A stretch of 64,000 nucleotides of DNA from Bacillota bacterium (GTDB lineage Bacteria > Bacillota > Clostridia > Acetivibrionales > Acetivibrionaceae). The stretch's first letter is position 1. Every line of letters starts with the position of its first letter. Below the pieces are notes generated by a model that was not told where the DNA came from, did no database searches, and worked only from the letters and a program-made list of their open reading frames with translations. The stretch is taken from positions 14,574 to 78,573 of the forward strand of contig JAEWSG010000206.1 in assembly GCA_023398495.1 (NCBI GenBank). Direction: 5' to 3'. Shown in pieces: positions 53,683 to 61,243 of the stretch. A program made the translations under genes and the position numbers.

Positions 53683-53718
53683 TAGAGTATTATAATCATA
53701 AAAGAGGAAGATGTAGAG

Positions 53719-54894
53719 ATGGGGTATAAGAGTTTTGATGAGATCAATGAAAAGATAAAAAGCGGCAAGGCTGTTGTTGCTACAGCTGATGAGATTATAG
53801 ATATTGTAGCAGAAAAAGGTGTAAAACAGGCTGCAAAAGAGGTTGATGTTGTTACTACCGCTACTTTCGGTCCTATGTGTTCAAGCGGAGTATTCATTAA
53901 TTTCGGACATTCTGATCCTCCAATAAGAATGGCAAAGGTCTGGCTCAACGATGTGCCTGCATATGCCGGTATAGCTGCGGTTGATGCTTACATTGGAGCA
54001 ACTGAGGTTTCGGAAGCTGCGGGAGGCACCTATGGAGGAGCTCATGTAATTGAGGACCTGATAGCAGGAAAAGATATAAAGCTTTACGCAGAAAGCTATG
54101 GTACCGATTGTTATCCAAGAAAAGACATAACGACTTATATAAACAAATCTAATATTAACCAGGCGTATATGTTTAATCCTAGAAATGCTTACCAAAACTA
54201 TTCAGCGGCAACCAATACGTCAGACAAAACACTTTATACTTATCTTGGGACGCTATTGCCTAATTGTGGTAATGTTTCGTACAGTACATCTGGACAGCTT
54301 AGTCCATTACTCAATGATCCAAACTATAGAACCATCGGCATTGGTACGAGAGTATTTATAGGTGGTGCTCAGGGTTACGTTGCTTGGGAAGGTACACAGC
54401 ATAATCCTGGACAGAAAAGAGGCGAAAACCGAGTTCCGATGGGTGGGGCAGGAACACTGGCTCTTATAGGGGATATCAAGCAGATGGATACAAGGTTTGT
54501 AAGAGCAGCTATATTTGAAAAGTATGGAATATCACTGTTTGTCGGAGTCGGTATCCCTATTCCTATTCTTGATGAAGAAATGCTAATACAGACAGCTATA
54601 AAAGATAAAGATATCTTTACAAATATATACGACTACAGTGTGCCTTCAAGATCAAAGCCGACTTTAAGGACTGTTTCTTATGAAGAGCTCAGAAGCGGGT
54701 TTGTTGAATTAAATGGAAGGAAAGTTCATACGGCTCCTATGTCAAGTCTTAAGAAGGCAAGGGAGATTGCAGAACTCTTGAAGCAGCAGATTAGAAATGG
54801 GGAATTCCTTGTTTCTCAGCCTGTTGCATCGCTTCCTTCGGAAAATAAACCCAATAGCCTTGATATAAGGGGGACTGAAAATGAAAAAGATTAA
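53719..54894 (+). CDS. Homocysteine biosynthesis protein (DUF39)
   Basis: 391 residues of the COG1900/DUF39 family: TTATFGPMCSSGVFINFGHSDPPIRM, GTDCYPRKDITTYI, and GAGTLALIGDIKQMD. In methanogens this protein converts aspartate semialdehyde to homocysteine with a cysteine thiol and the ferredoxin-like partner encoded next. The cysteine in PMCSSG is a candidate catalytic residue. GAGGAAGATG region upstream. First gene of a three-gene unit; overlaps the next by 14 bases. Confidence 0.9.
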   Translation: MGYKSFDEINEKIKSGKAVVATADEIIDIVAEKGVKQAAKEVDVVTTATFGPMCSSGVFINFGHSDPPIRMAKVWLNDVPAYAGIAAVDAYIGATEVSEAAGGTYGGAHVIEDLIAGKDIKLYAESYGTDCYPRKDITTYINKSNINQAYMFNPRNAYQNYSAATNTSDKTLYTYLGTLLPNCGNVSYSTSGQLSPLLNDPNYRTIGIGTRVFIGGAQGYVAWEGTQHNPGQKRGENRVPMGGAGTLALIGDIKQMDTRFVRAAIFEKYGISLFVGVGIPIPILDEEMLIQTAIKDKDIFTNIYDYSVPSRSKPTLRTVSYEELRSGFVELNGRKVHTAPMSSLKKAREIAELLKQQIRNGEFLVSQPVASLPSENKPNSLDIRGTENEKD

Positions 54895-55288
54895 AGTGTC
54901 CTTATATTATCCTGCTTCAGAGGTGACTAAGCCTATAACTTATCATCTTATAAAGGATTTTGACTTACAGGTTAATATACTTCATGCAGATATCAGTTTG
55001 AATAAGGTGGGGAAGCTTGTCATTGATATAATTGGTGATGATATTAATATAGAAGCAGGGCTTAAGTATATAGAGGATCAGGGAATAAAGTATAAGTTGT
55101 TTACAAAGAGTTTAATATGGCAGGAAAATGAATGCGTTCATTGTGGAGCTTGTACTGCAGTTTGCCCCTCAGGAGCACTTGGTATGGACAGACAAAGCTG
55201 GAATCTTACTTTTGATAAAGAAAAATGCATGGTTTGTGAGCTATGTGTGAAAGCATGTCCACTTAATGTTATGTGTGTGTCAATATAG
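54881..55288 (+). CDS. NIL-domain 4Fe-4S ferredoxin of homocysteine synthesis
   Basis: 135 residues: an N-terminal NIL domain (KVSLYYPASEVTKPITYHL) and a two-cluster ferredoxin with CVHCGACTAVCP and CMVCELCVKACP. It matches the partner (MA1822-like) that supplies electrons or sulfur to DUF39 in aspartate-semialdehyde sulfurtransfer. AAGGGGGA lies 7 bases before the ATG, inside the previous gene. Confidence 0.92.
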   Translation: MKKIKVSLYYPASEVTKPITYHLIKDFDLQVNILHADISLNKVGKLVIDIIGDDINIEAGLKYIEDQGIKYKLFTKSLIWQENECVHCGACTAVCPSGALGMDRQSWNLTFDKEKCMVCELCVKACPLNVMCVSI

Positions 55289-55312
55289 TTGGTTTTTTAT
55301 TCAGGAGATTTT

Positions 55313-56035
55313 ATGTACGAGGAAAGACTTTACAGAGGCTTATTCAAAGGCGTCAATTTAAAGTTTTTTGACGTGTGCATTGAAGAGACCGATTTGATGA
55401 TAGGTGCAAAGAAAGAGCTTTATAACGAAGCTCTTTTGTTGGTTAAGCAATTCAGGTCAGCACTTGAGGCTTATATTAAGCAGAACCCCGAGTTTTTAAC
55501 CGCTCTTCAGCCTGTGAAGCCTGCTAAAAATGCGCCTTACATAGTACAAAAAATGTGCGATGCGGCCTATAAGGCCGGAGTGGGGCCGATGGCTGCTGTT
55601 GCAGGAGCTGTTAGCGAGCTTGCAGGTCTGGAACTTCTAAAATACTCTGATGAAATTATTGTTGAAAATGGTGGCGATATTTTTATTAAAACCAACTCAA
55701 AAAGAAAGGTTGGCATATATGCAGGAAAGTCGCCATTGAGCGAGAAAATTGCCATTGAAATAGAGCCTGAAAGGACACCAATGGGAATTTGTACTTCCTC
55801 CGGAACGGTTGGACATTCGCTTAGCTTTGGAAGAGCAGATGCCGCTGTTATCCTGGCAAAGGATACTTTTTTGTCTGACGCTGTTGCTACCGCAACCGGT
55901 AATAGGGTAAAAAACGCAGGAGATATTGAAAGTGCAATAGAATTTGCATCTCGGATTAAAGGGGTGGAAGGTGTCCTGATAATAATTGGTGACAAGATCG
56001 GCGCATGGGGAGATATAAATCTTACGAGTTTTTAA
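55313..56035 (+). CDS. UPF0280 family protein (homocysteine cluster)
   Basis: 240 residues from ATG 55313 (AGGAG 5 bases upstream; an in-frame TTG at 55289 is less likely). COG2122 family, ApbE-like fold: AAVAGAVSELAG, VENGGDIFIKT, GICTSSGTVGHSLSFG. In archaea it co-occurs with the two proteins before it and was implicated in homocysteine formation; exact role unclear. Starts 24 bases after the ferredoxin gene. Confidence 0.9.
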   Translation: MYEERLYRGLFKGVNLKFFDVCIEETDLMIGAKKELYNEALLLVKQFRSALEAYIKQNPEFLTALQPVKPAKNAPYIVQKMCDAAYKAGVGPMAAVAGAVSELAGLELLKYSDEIIVENGGDIFIKTNSKRKVGIYAGKSPLSEKIAIEIEPERTPMGICTSSGTVGHSLSFGRADAAVILAKDTFLSDAVATATGNRVKNAGDIESAIEFASRIKGVEGVLIIIGDKIGAWGDINLTSF

Positions 56036-56073
56036 GCGAAATCAATCATTGTTTGCAAAGGAGGGCTATAATA

Positions 56074-56667
56074 GTGTTATACAGGTACTTTCTTGGCAGA
56101 GGTGAAACCAACATTGAAAGTGTGGAAAAACTATACAAGCTGTACCGGAAAGGTATGATTGACCCTGTAAGCAAGCTGTATGATGTTGGAAATAATGTAT
56201 ATGTTACAGCATCTGAAATACCTGAATTCAAAGATGTTTTTGAAGGCACTTACACAAAAGAGGGAAAGCATGGAAGAATGATCAGGTACATAATCTCATT
56301 TGTTGTTTTTTTGCTGGTTTTGCTGATTAGTATGATTACTGCCTTCTTGAATTTGGGTATTGATGAAATGAAGTATAATACTACATATTTCTTTATTTTT
56401 ATTCTGGGTACTTTCATTGGGGTAGCTGCACTGATCGTCCTAGCCACATTTATATGTATTAGAGCAAGCAAAAAGTATGATTCCTTTATTGTTTTAAGTT
56501 TCAGTATATTGATTTTTATTGTTTCTATACTGCTTTTAGTCAATACAATTGGATCACTAAACAATAAGAAGGAAAAAGTACCACTCAAAGGCACAGTAAC
56601 ATCAAATAAGATATGCACTCAAACATATAATTATAATCCTAATTCGAATATAGACTATAGTTTATAA
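56074..56667 (+). CDS. Hypothetical three-helix membrane protein
   Basis: 197 residues starting at GTG 56074, 8 bases after AAAGGAGGG; an in-frame ATG at 56005 would overlap the previous gene by 31 bases and has no binding site. Cytoplasmic N-terminal 65 residues (LYKLYRKGMIDPVSKLYDVG) that faintly recall GYF_2-like modules, then three helices (about 67-90, 102-125, 135-158) and a polar tail. No function known. Confidence 0.65.
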   Translation: MLYRYFLGRGETNIESVEKLYKLYRKGMIDPVSKLYDVGNNVYVTASEIPEFKDVFEGTYTKEGKHGRMIRYIISFVVFLLVLLISMITAFLNLGIDEMKYNTTYFFIFILGTFIGVAALIVLATFICIRASKKYDSFIVLSFSILIFIVSILLLVNTIGSLNNKKEKVPLKGTVTSNKICTQTYNYNPNSNIDYSL

Positions 56668-56680
56668 AGGAGGGAGTTTT

Positions 56681-57010
56681 ACGCTTCCAATAATTTTGCT
56701 TTTAATATCAAATATATTTATGACTTTTGCCTGGTATGGGCACTTGAAGTATAAAAGTACAGCATTACCGATAGTTATATTGGTAAGTTGGCTTATTGCT
56801 TTTGTTGAGTACTGCTTCCAGGTTCCTGCAAACAGGATCGGAAGTTCATATTATACAGCAACGCAGCTGAAGATTATGCAAGAGGTCTTATCTCTTTCAG
56901 TGTTTGCGGTATTTTCTATCTTATATCTTAAAGAAAGTTTCAGATGGAACTATCTTGTTTCATTTGTTTTCATTCTTGGAGCAGTGTTTTTTGCCTTCAA
57001 AAAGTGGTAA
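56681..57010 (+). CDS. DUF486 small membrane protein, probable ACG start
   Basis: About 109 residues, four helices, ending FILGAVFFAFKKW; NIFMTFAWYGHLK is the DUF486 signature. Family members begin with a short LxxLL stretch before this motif. Here that stretch follows ACG at 56681, exactly 7 bases after GGAGG (56669-56673). The only usual start codon near, TTG 56696, lies 22 bases from that site and cuts the first helix. Function of DUF486 is unknown. Confidence 0.8.
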   Translation, partial: TLPIILLLISNIFMTFAWYGHLKYKSTALPIVILVSWLIAFVEYCFQVPANRIGSSYYTATQLKIMQEVLSLSVFAVFSILYLKESFRWNYLVSFVFILGAVFFAFKKW

Positions 57011-57054
57011 AAAAACTTTGTAAAAAAATTAACAAAAAAATCTCTTTTTTTATC

Positions 57055-57158
57055 TCGACATTTTAATAATTATGGTATAATGTTATCTGAAACTTTATGA
57101 TGATTTTAGCACAAGGTTTAAATAGTGTATTTAAGCTTGGTGTTAGCCCAATATTGGG
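57055..57158 (+). promoter_or_regulatory. Promoter and palindrome upstream of the NifU-like gene
   Basis: TCGACA at 57055-57060 and TATAAT at 57076-57081 (15-base spacer, a little short) may form a promoter. The following 140-base leader carries the perfect palindrome CCCAATATTGGG at 57147-57158, extendable with TTA/TAA outside, a possible operator or hairpin. Confidence 0.45.
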
Positions 57159-57221
57159 TTAAGATAAATCAGATTATACAATTCTTAAGTAAACTAAATT
57201 TGTGAAGGGGGATTAAGATTC

Positions 57222-57914
57222 ATGAATTATTCACATGAAGTAGAAGGAATGATTTGTGTAAAAAAAGGACCAAATCATGGACCAGCCCCAATTCCTGAAG
57301 AGGGAAAATGGGTCAGGGCAAAAGAAGTAACCGACATATCAGGTTTGTCACACGGTATTGGTTGGTGTGCTCCACAGCAGGGTTGCTGTAAGCTTACCTT
57401 GAATGTTAAGGACGGTATTATTGAAGAGGCTCTTGTTGAGACACTTGGATGCTCAGGTATGACACACTCAGCGGCTATGGCGGCTGAAATTCTCGGAGGC
57501 AAAACAATTCTAGAAGCCTTGAATACTGACCTTGTTTGTGACGCTATAAATGTTGCAATGAGAGAAATATTCAAACAGCTTGTATACGGAAGAACTCAGA
57601 CTGCTTTCTCAGAGGGTGGACTTCCAATAGGTGCAGGTCTTGAAGACCTTGGTAAGGGACTTCGTTCCCAGGTTGGAACAATGTATGGAACAAAAGCCAA
57701 GGGTGTAAGATATCTTGAAATGGCTGAGGGATATGTTGTTGGAATTGGACTTGACGAAGAAAATGAAGTAATCGGATATAAGTTCGTTCATCTTGGAAAG
57801 ATGATGGAAGCTATCAGAAAAGGCGTAGACCCAAAAGAAGCTTATGAAAAGAACATTGGAACATATGGAAGATTTAGTGAAGCAGTTAAAGTAATTGATC
57901 CAAGACACGAATAA
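57222..57914 (+). CDS. NifU-like iron-sulfur scaffold protein
   Basis: 230 residues. The middle is the IscU/NifU N-domain fold: GCCKLTLNVKDGIIEEA, ETLGCSGMTHSAAMAAEIL and an extended C-terminal part. Cysteines in WCAPQQGCC and LGCSG could hold a cluster. It differs from IscU by an N-terminal extension (about 1-50) and the lack of a standard third Cys. GAAGGGGG precedes the ATG. The GGGtGRT gene follows after 29 bases, a constant partner. Confidence 0.85.
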   Translation: MNYSHEVEGMICVKKGPNHGPAPIPEEGKWVRAKEVTDISGLSHGIGWCAPQQGCCKLTLNVKDGIIEEALVETLGCSGMTHSAAMAAEILGGKTILEALNTDLVCDAINVAMREIFKQLVYGRTQTAFSEGGLPIGAGLEDLGKGLRSQVGTMYGTKAKGVRYLEMAEGYVVGIGLDEENEVIGYKFVHLGKMMEAIRKGVDPKEAYEKNIGTYGRFSEAVKVIDPRHE

Positions 57915-57943
57915 TATTTATTTTAGAAGAGAGGTGAGTAAAC

Positions 57944-58942
57944 GTGATTAGATTTGAAGGTTATGAAAGAAGAATAGATGGAATAAATAAGTGTTTGGCT
58001 GAATATGGTTTTGGAAGCCTCGAAGAGGTTAGAGAATTATGTTTATCCAAAGGAATTGATGTTGATAAAATAGTTAAGGATGTTCAGCCTATAGCTTTCG
58101 AAAATGCAGTTTGGGCATATACTTTAGGTTGTGCAATAGCTATAAAGAAAGGCATAAAGAATGCTGCTGATGCAGCAGAAGCTATCGGTCTTGGCTTACA
58201 GGCTTTTTGTATCCCAGGCTCTGTTGCAGATAGCAGAAAAGTTGGTATAGGTCATGGTAACCTTGGTGCAATGCTATTGAGGGAAGAGACAAAATGCTTC
58301 TGCTTCCTTGCAGGTCATGAGTCCTTTGCAGCAGCTGAAGGTGCGATAGGTATAGCAAAAACTGCAAATAAGGTCAGAAAAGAGCCATTAAGGGTTATCC
58401 TAAATGGTCTTGGTAAGGATGCAGCTTATATAATTTCCAGAATAAATGGATTTACATATGTTAAGACAGCTTATGACTATTATTCAGGAGAGCTAAAAGT
58501 TGTTGAAGAGAAGGCATTCTCAAATGGTGATAAATCAAAGGTTAAGACGTATGGTGCTGATGATGTAAATGAGGGTGTGGCTATAATGGCTATGGAAGGT
58601 GTTGATGTTTCCATTACCGGAAATTCAACAAACCCCACAAGATTCCAGCACCTTGTTGCAGGTACATATAAGAAATGGGCAGGCGAAAACGGTAAGAAGT
58701 ATTTCTCGGTTGCGTCAGGTGGCGGAACAGGTAGAACACTTCACCCCGATAACATGGCTGCAGGCCCTGCTTCTTATGGTTTAACGGACTCTATGGGAAG
58801 AATGCACGGAGATGCTCAGTTTGCAGGTTCATCTTCAGTTCCGGCTCACGTTGAAATGATGGGCTTAATAGGTATGGGTAACAATCCTATGGTTGGTGCA
58901 ACTGTTGCCGTAGCTGTTGCGATTGAAGAAGCAAGCAAGTAA
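57944..58942 (+). CDS. GGGtGRT family protein
   Basis: 332 residues bearing the name-giving motif SGGGTGRTLHPDNMA near residue 265, plus GIGHGNLGAMLLRE and LAGHESFAAAEGA. I know it as a conserved clostridial family of unknown function coded beside a NifU-like protein, as here. Soluble, no signal peptide. GAGAGG lies before the GTG start. Being beside the homocysteine sulfur cluster, a role in sulfur or iron-sulfur metabolism is possible. Confidence 0.88.
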   Translation: MIRFEGYERRIDGINKCLAEYGFGSLEEVRELCLSKGIDVDKIVKDVQPIAFENAVWAYTLGCAIAIKKGIKNAADAAEAIGLGLQAFCIPGSVADSRKVGIGHGNLGAMLLREETKCFCFLAGHESFAAAEGAIGIAKTANKVRKEPLRVILNGLGKDAAYIISRINGFTYVKTAYDYYSGELKVVEEKAFSNGDKSKVKTYGADDVNEGVAIMAMEGVDVSITGNSTNPTRFQHLVAGTYKKWAGENGKKYFSVASGGGTGRTLHPDNMAAGPASYGLTDSMGRMHGDAQFAGSSSVPAHVEMMGLIGMGNNPMVGATVAVAVAIEEASK

Positions 58943-58997
58943 ATTTATACCTGTTGGTTTTAGGGTAATTAAGCTTAAAAAATGTATGAATATAAAG

Positions 58998-59034
58998 AAA
59001 GCCGCTGTGTGAGATGTTTTTACAGCGGCTTTTT
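58998..59034 (+). terminator. Terminator after the GGGtGRT gene
   Basis: AAAGCCGCTGT pairs perfectly with ACAGCGGCTTT, then further T. The hairpin is symmetrical enough to serve the converging gene too. Confidence 0.9.
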
Positions 59035-59049
59035 ACTATACTAACTATA

Positions 59050-59967
59050 CTATTTAATAAGTTTTATTCCATATGTACCATAGTCATTTATTTCTGTTGA
59101 GGTTTCACCATCTGCATGATAGGTTATAAATCTTCCTATTATATCCGTATGGCCACCCGAATTTACTGCACCTTCAAGGAAGAAAGTCGCAAAGCCCAGC
59201 ACTTTGATGTGCTTTTTACCATTTACGTATAGCGTATCAACAACAGGAATAAATATAATCCTGGAGCAGTTCTTATTATAGTAGATATGAGTACACGGAG
59301 GGGTATGGCTACACTTTGAAATAAGGGTGGCAATTGAATTAGAGGTCTTTTTGGCAATAACACCGGTTTCGGTAGGGATTTTATCTCCAACTCTTATTGT
59401 ACCGTTATAACCGTTTAGTAAATTGTTTTCATATACTGATGCACCGCCGCCTCCAAGAGCAATAGCTGCATAGTTGCCGCTATAACCATCGCTAGCACCC
59501 TCTTTTAGGGTATAAATATTGCCATAGATAAAGGTTTGTTTTACAACTGCAATTGGTCTGCATCCACTTAGGGCAGAAATGTTTTCAATTCTTGCCATAG
59601 CTGTTGCGAACACATCCTGTGAATTGTTACCAAATATTTTGGCAAAGGTATTTGTCACCGTTTTGCTGCTTGTTACTTCAACTGTGCGTTCCGATTCATT
59701 AACTAAAATATTAGTCTCTTTAAGCCCGCTGTTGTTTTTTGTGATATAATTATTAACTATGTTCCTGGTGTTGTCAATGTTTGTAACCAGTTCCTGAGCT
59801 CCCGCAAGGGCTGCTGAATCAACAGCGTTTGAAAGCTTGGATCTTTCGAAGGCAACTACCCCGATATCCACCGATAGAGCCGCAAATGCCACAATTACAG
59901 CAAGTATAATTGCAAAAAACACAAAAGTTGTTCCTTTATTGCTTTTTAGTAGTATTAATTTATTCAT
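59050..59967 (-). CDS. TadG/TadE-like pilus-associated membrane protein
   Basis: 305 residues after AGGAGG. The first 60 residues are the Tad N-terminal pattern: NKGTTFVFFAIILAVIVAFAALSVDIG helix and SKLSNAVDSAALAGAQEL. The rest is extracytoplasmic, with a Cys-rich stretch (SKCSHTPPCTHIYYNKNC). Such proteins are exported by Flp/Tad pilus systems, but no tad genes adjoin. Function open. Confidence 0.8.
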   Translation of the reverse strand: MNKLILLKSNKGTTFVFFAIILAVIVAFAALSVDIGVVAFERSKLSNAVDSAALAGAQELVTNIDNTRNIVNNYITKNNSGLKETNILVNESERTVEVTSSKTVTNTFAKIFGNNSQDVFATAMARIENISALSGCRPIAVVKQTFIYGNIYTLKEGASDGYSGNYAAIALGGGGASVYENNLLNGYNGTIRVGDKIPTETGVIAKKTSNSIATLISKCSHTPPCTHIYYNKNCSRIIFIPVVDTLYVNGKKHIKVLGFATFFLEGAVNSGGHTDIIGRFITYHADGETSTEINDYGTYGIKLIK

Positions 59968-60286
59968 AACAAAACCTCCTGCCAGTACTTATAAAGTACA
60001 GCTAAATTTTCTTGGTGTGTAAGTGTAAACACAAAAACACAGTTAAAGTATGCTTTATTATATAGTTCGTTGAAAGCATTTTAAAATACTTCTTTTTTGG
60101 TAGGTCGGAGGACTTAATTTGTCATGGGTATTATTGACCATTCTTTAAAATTTAGAACCAAAGATTAATTGCTATGGAATTTGAAGTCTTTACAAATTTT
60201 TATTTTTTTCATTATTTTTATTGATTTTATAGTATAATTATATTCATGAGTTTCACGAGATAGAAAATCTTTAAGGGGTATGTTAT
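59968..60286. other. Intergenic region upstream of proB
   Basis: 319 bases, AT-rich, no gene. TATAAT at 60233-60238 is the likely -10 of proB, without a good -35. A stretch GTAGGTCGGAGGACTT near 60100 stands out in GC content, but I see no known RNA fold. Confidence 0.5.
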
Positions 60287-61132
60287 ATGAGTGATATTGA
60301 ATTACGTAAAGAGCTTAACAAAGCAAAAAGAATTGTTGTCAAGGTTGGAACTTCTACATTGACCTACGAAAATGGAAAGATTAATTTTACCAGAATAGAC
60401 AAATTGGTTAGGGTTTTGTCTGACCTTGCTAATCAGGAAAAGGAAGTAGTGTTGGTTACTTCCGGGGCAATCGGCGTTGGAGTGAGCAAGCTGAAGTTGC
60501 AAAGCAAGCCTAAGACAGTGAGGGAGAAACAGGCGGTTGCTGCTGTTGGACAGCTTGAACTCATGCATATATATGACAAGTTTTTTTCTGAATATGGACA
60601 TGTAGTAGCACAGATACTTCTTACTCGGGATATAGTTGAAAATCACGACGCCAGAGAGCATGTGATAAATACCTTTGAGACCTTGATAGAGAAGGGCATT
60701 ATTCCAATTGTTAATGAAAATGATTCAGTTGCTGTTGATGAGATTGAGTCAGGAGTTAACAGGGTTTTTGGAGATAATGATACATTATCTGCTATGGTTG
60801 GAGAACTTGTTAAAGCGGATTTGCTTATAATATTGTCGGATATTGACGGGTTTTATGATTCTGATCCAAGAAAAAACAGAGAATCCAAGATGATATCGGT
60901 AATAAAGGAAATTACGCCTGAAATAGAGAAATGTGCCGGTGGTGTGGGATCGGCAAGGGGAACAGGCGGAATGGTCACAAAACTCTCTGCTGCAAAAATT
61001 GCAACGACTGCGGGAATTGACCTGGTAATTGCAAATGGTACAGATCCTGAGATAATAATGCAAATTATTAACGGATCTAATGTGGGCTCTCTGTTTTTGC
61101 ATAATAAAGATAAAAGAAAAAAGAAAGTATAG
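60287..61132 (+). CDS. proB: Glutamate 5-kinase, short form
   Basis: First step of proline synthesis: phosphorylates glutamate. 281 residues with the amino-acid kinase core: IVVKVGTSTLT, VTSGAIGVGVSKL, NENDSVAVDEI, FGDNDTLSAMV, LSDIDGFYDSDPRKN and GTGGMVTKLSAAKIA. The PUA domain found at the C-terminus of many ProB proteins (about 365 residues) is absent. AAGGGG precedes the ATG. proA does not follow; the gene ends in its own terminator. Confidence 0.95.
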   Translation: MSDIELRKELNKAKRIVVKVGTSTLTYENGKINFTRIDKLVRVLSDLANQEKEVVLVTSGAIGVGVSKLKLQSKPKTVREKQAVAAVGQLELMHIYDKFFSEYGHVVAQILLTRDIVENHDAREHVINTFETLIEKGIIPIVNENDSVAVDEIESGVNRVFGDNDTLSAMVGELVKADLLIILSDIDGFYDSDPRKNRESKMISVIKEITPEIEKCAGGVGSARGTGGMVTKLSAAKIATTAGIDLVIANGTDPEIIMQIINGSNVGSLFLHNKDKRKKKV

Positions 61133-61144
61133 ATAAAGTAAAAA

Positions 61145-61172
61145 ATAAACTGCCCATTTAAGGGCAGTTTAT
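61145..61172. terminator. Terminator after proB
   Basis: ATAAACTGCCC pairs perfectly with GGGCAGTTTAT around ATTTAA; A/T flanks on both sides make it bidirectional. Confidence 0.85.
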
Positions 61173-61243
61173 ATAATCCTTTAGAATAATTGTCTATAGA
61201 TTTTCAAAAACCAGTTTTCTAAGAAGATATATCCTTCATATTT

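Noticed and set aside
53635..53718. SAM riboswitch or T-box before the homocysteine cluster
   Set aside because: Only about 30 bases lie between the predicted transcription start and the first gene, too few for either RNA.
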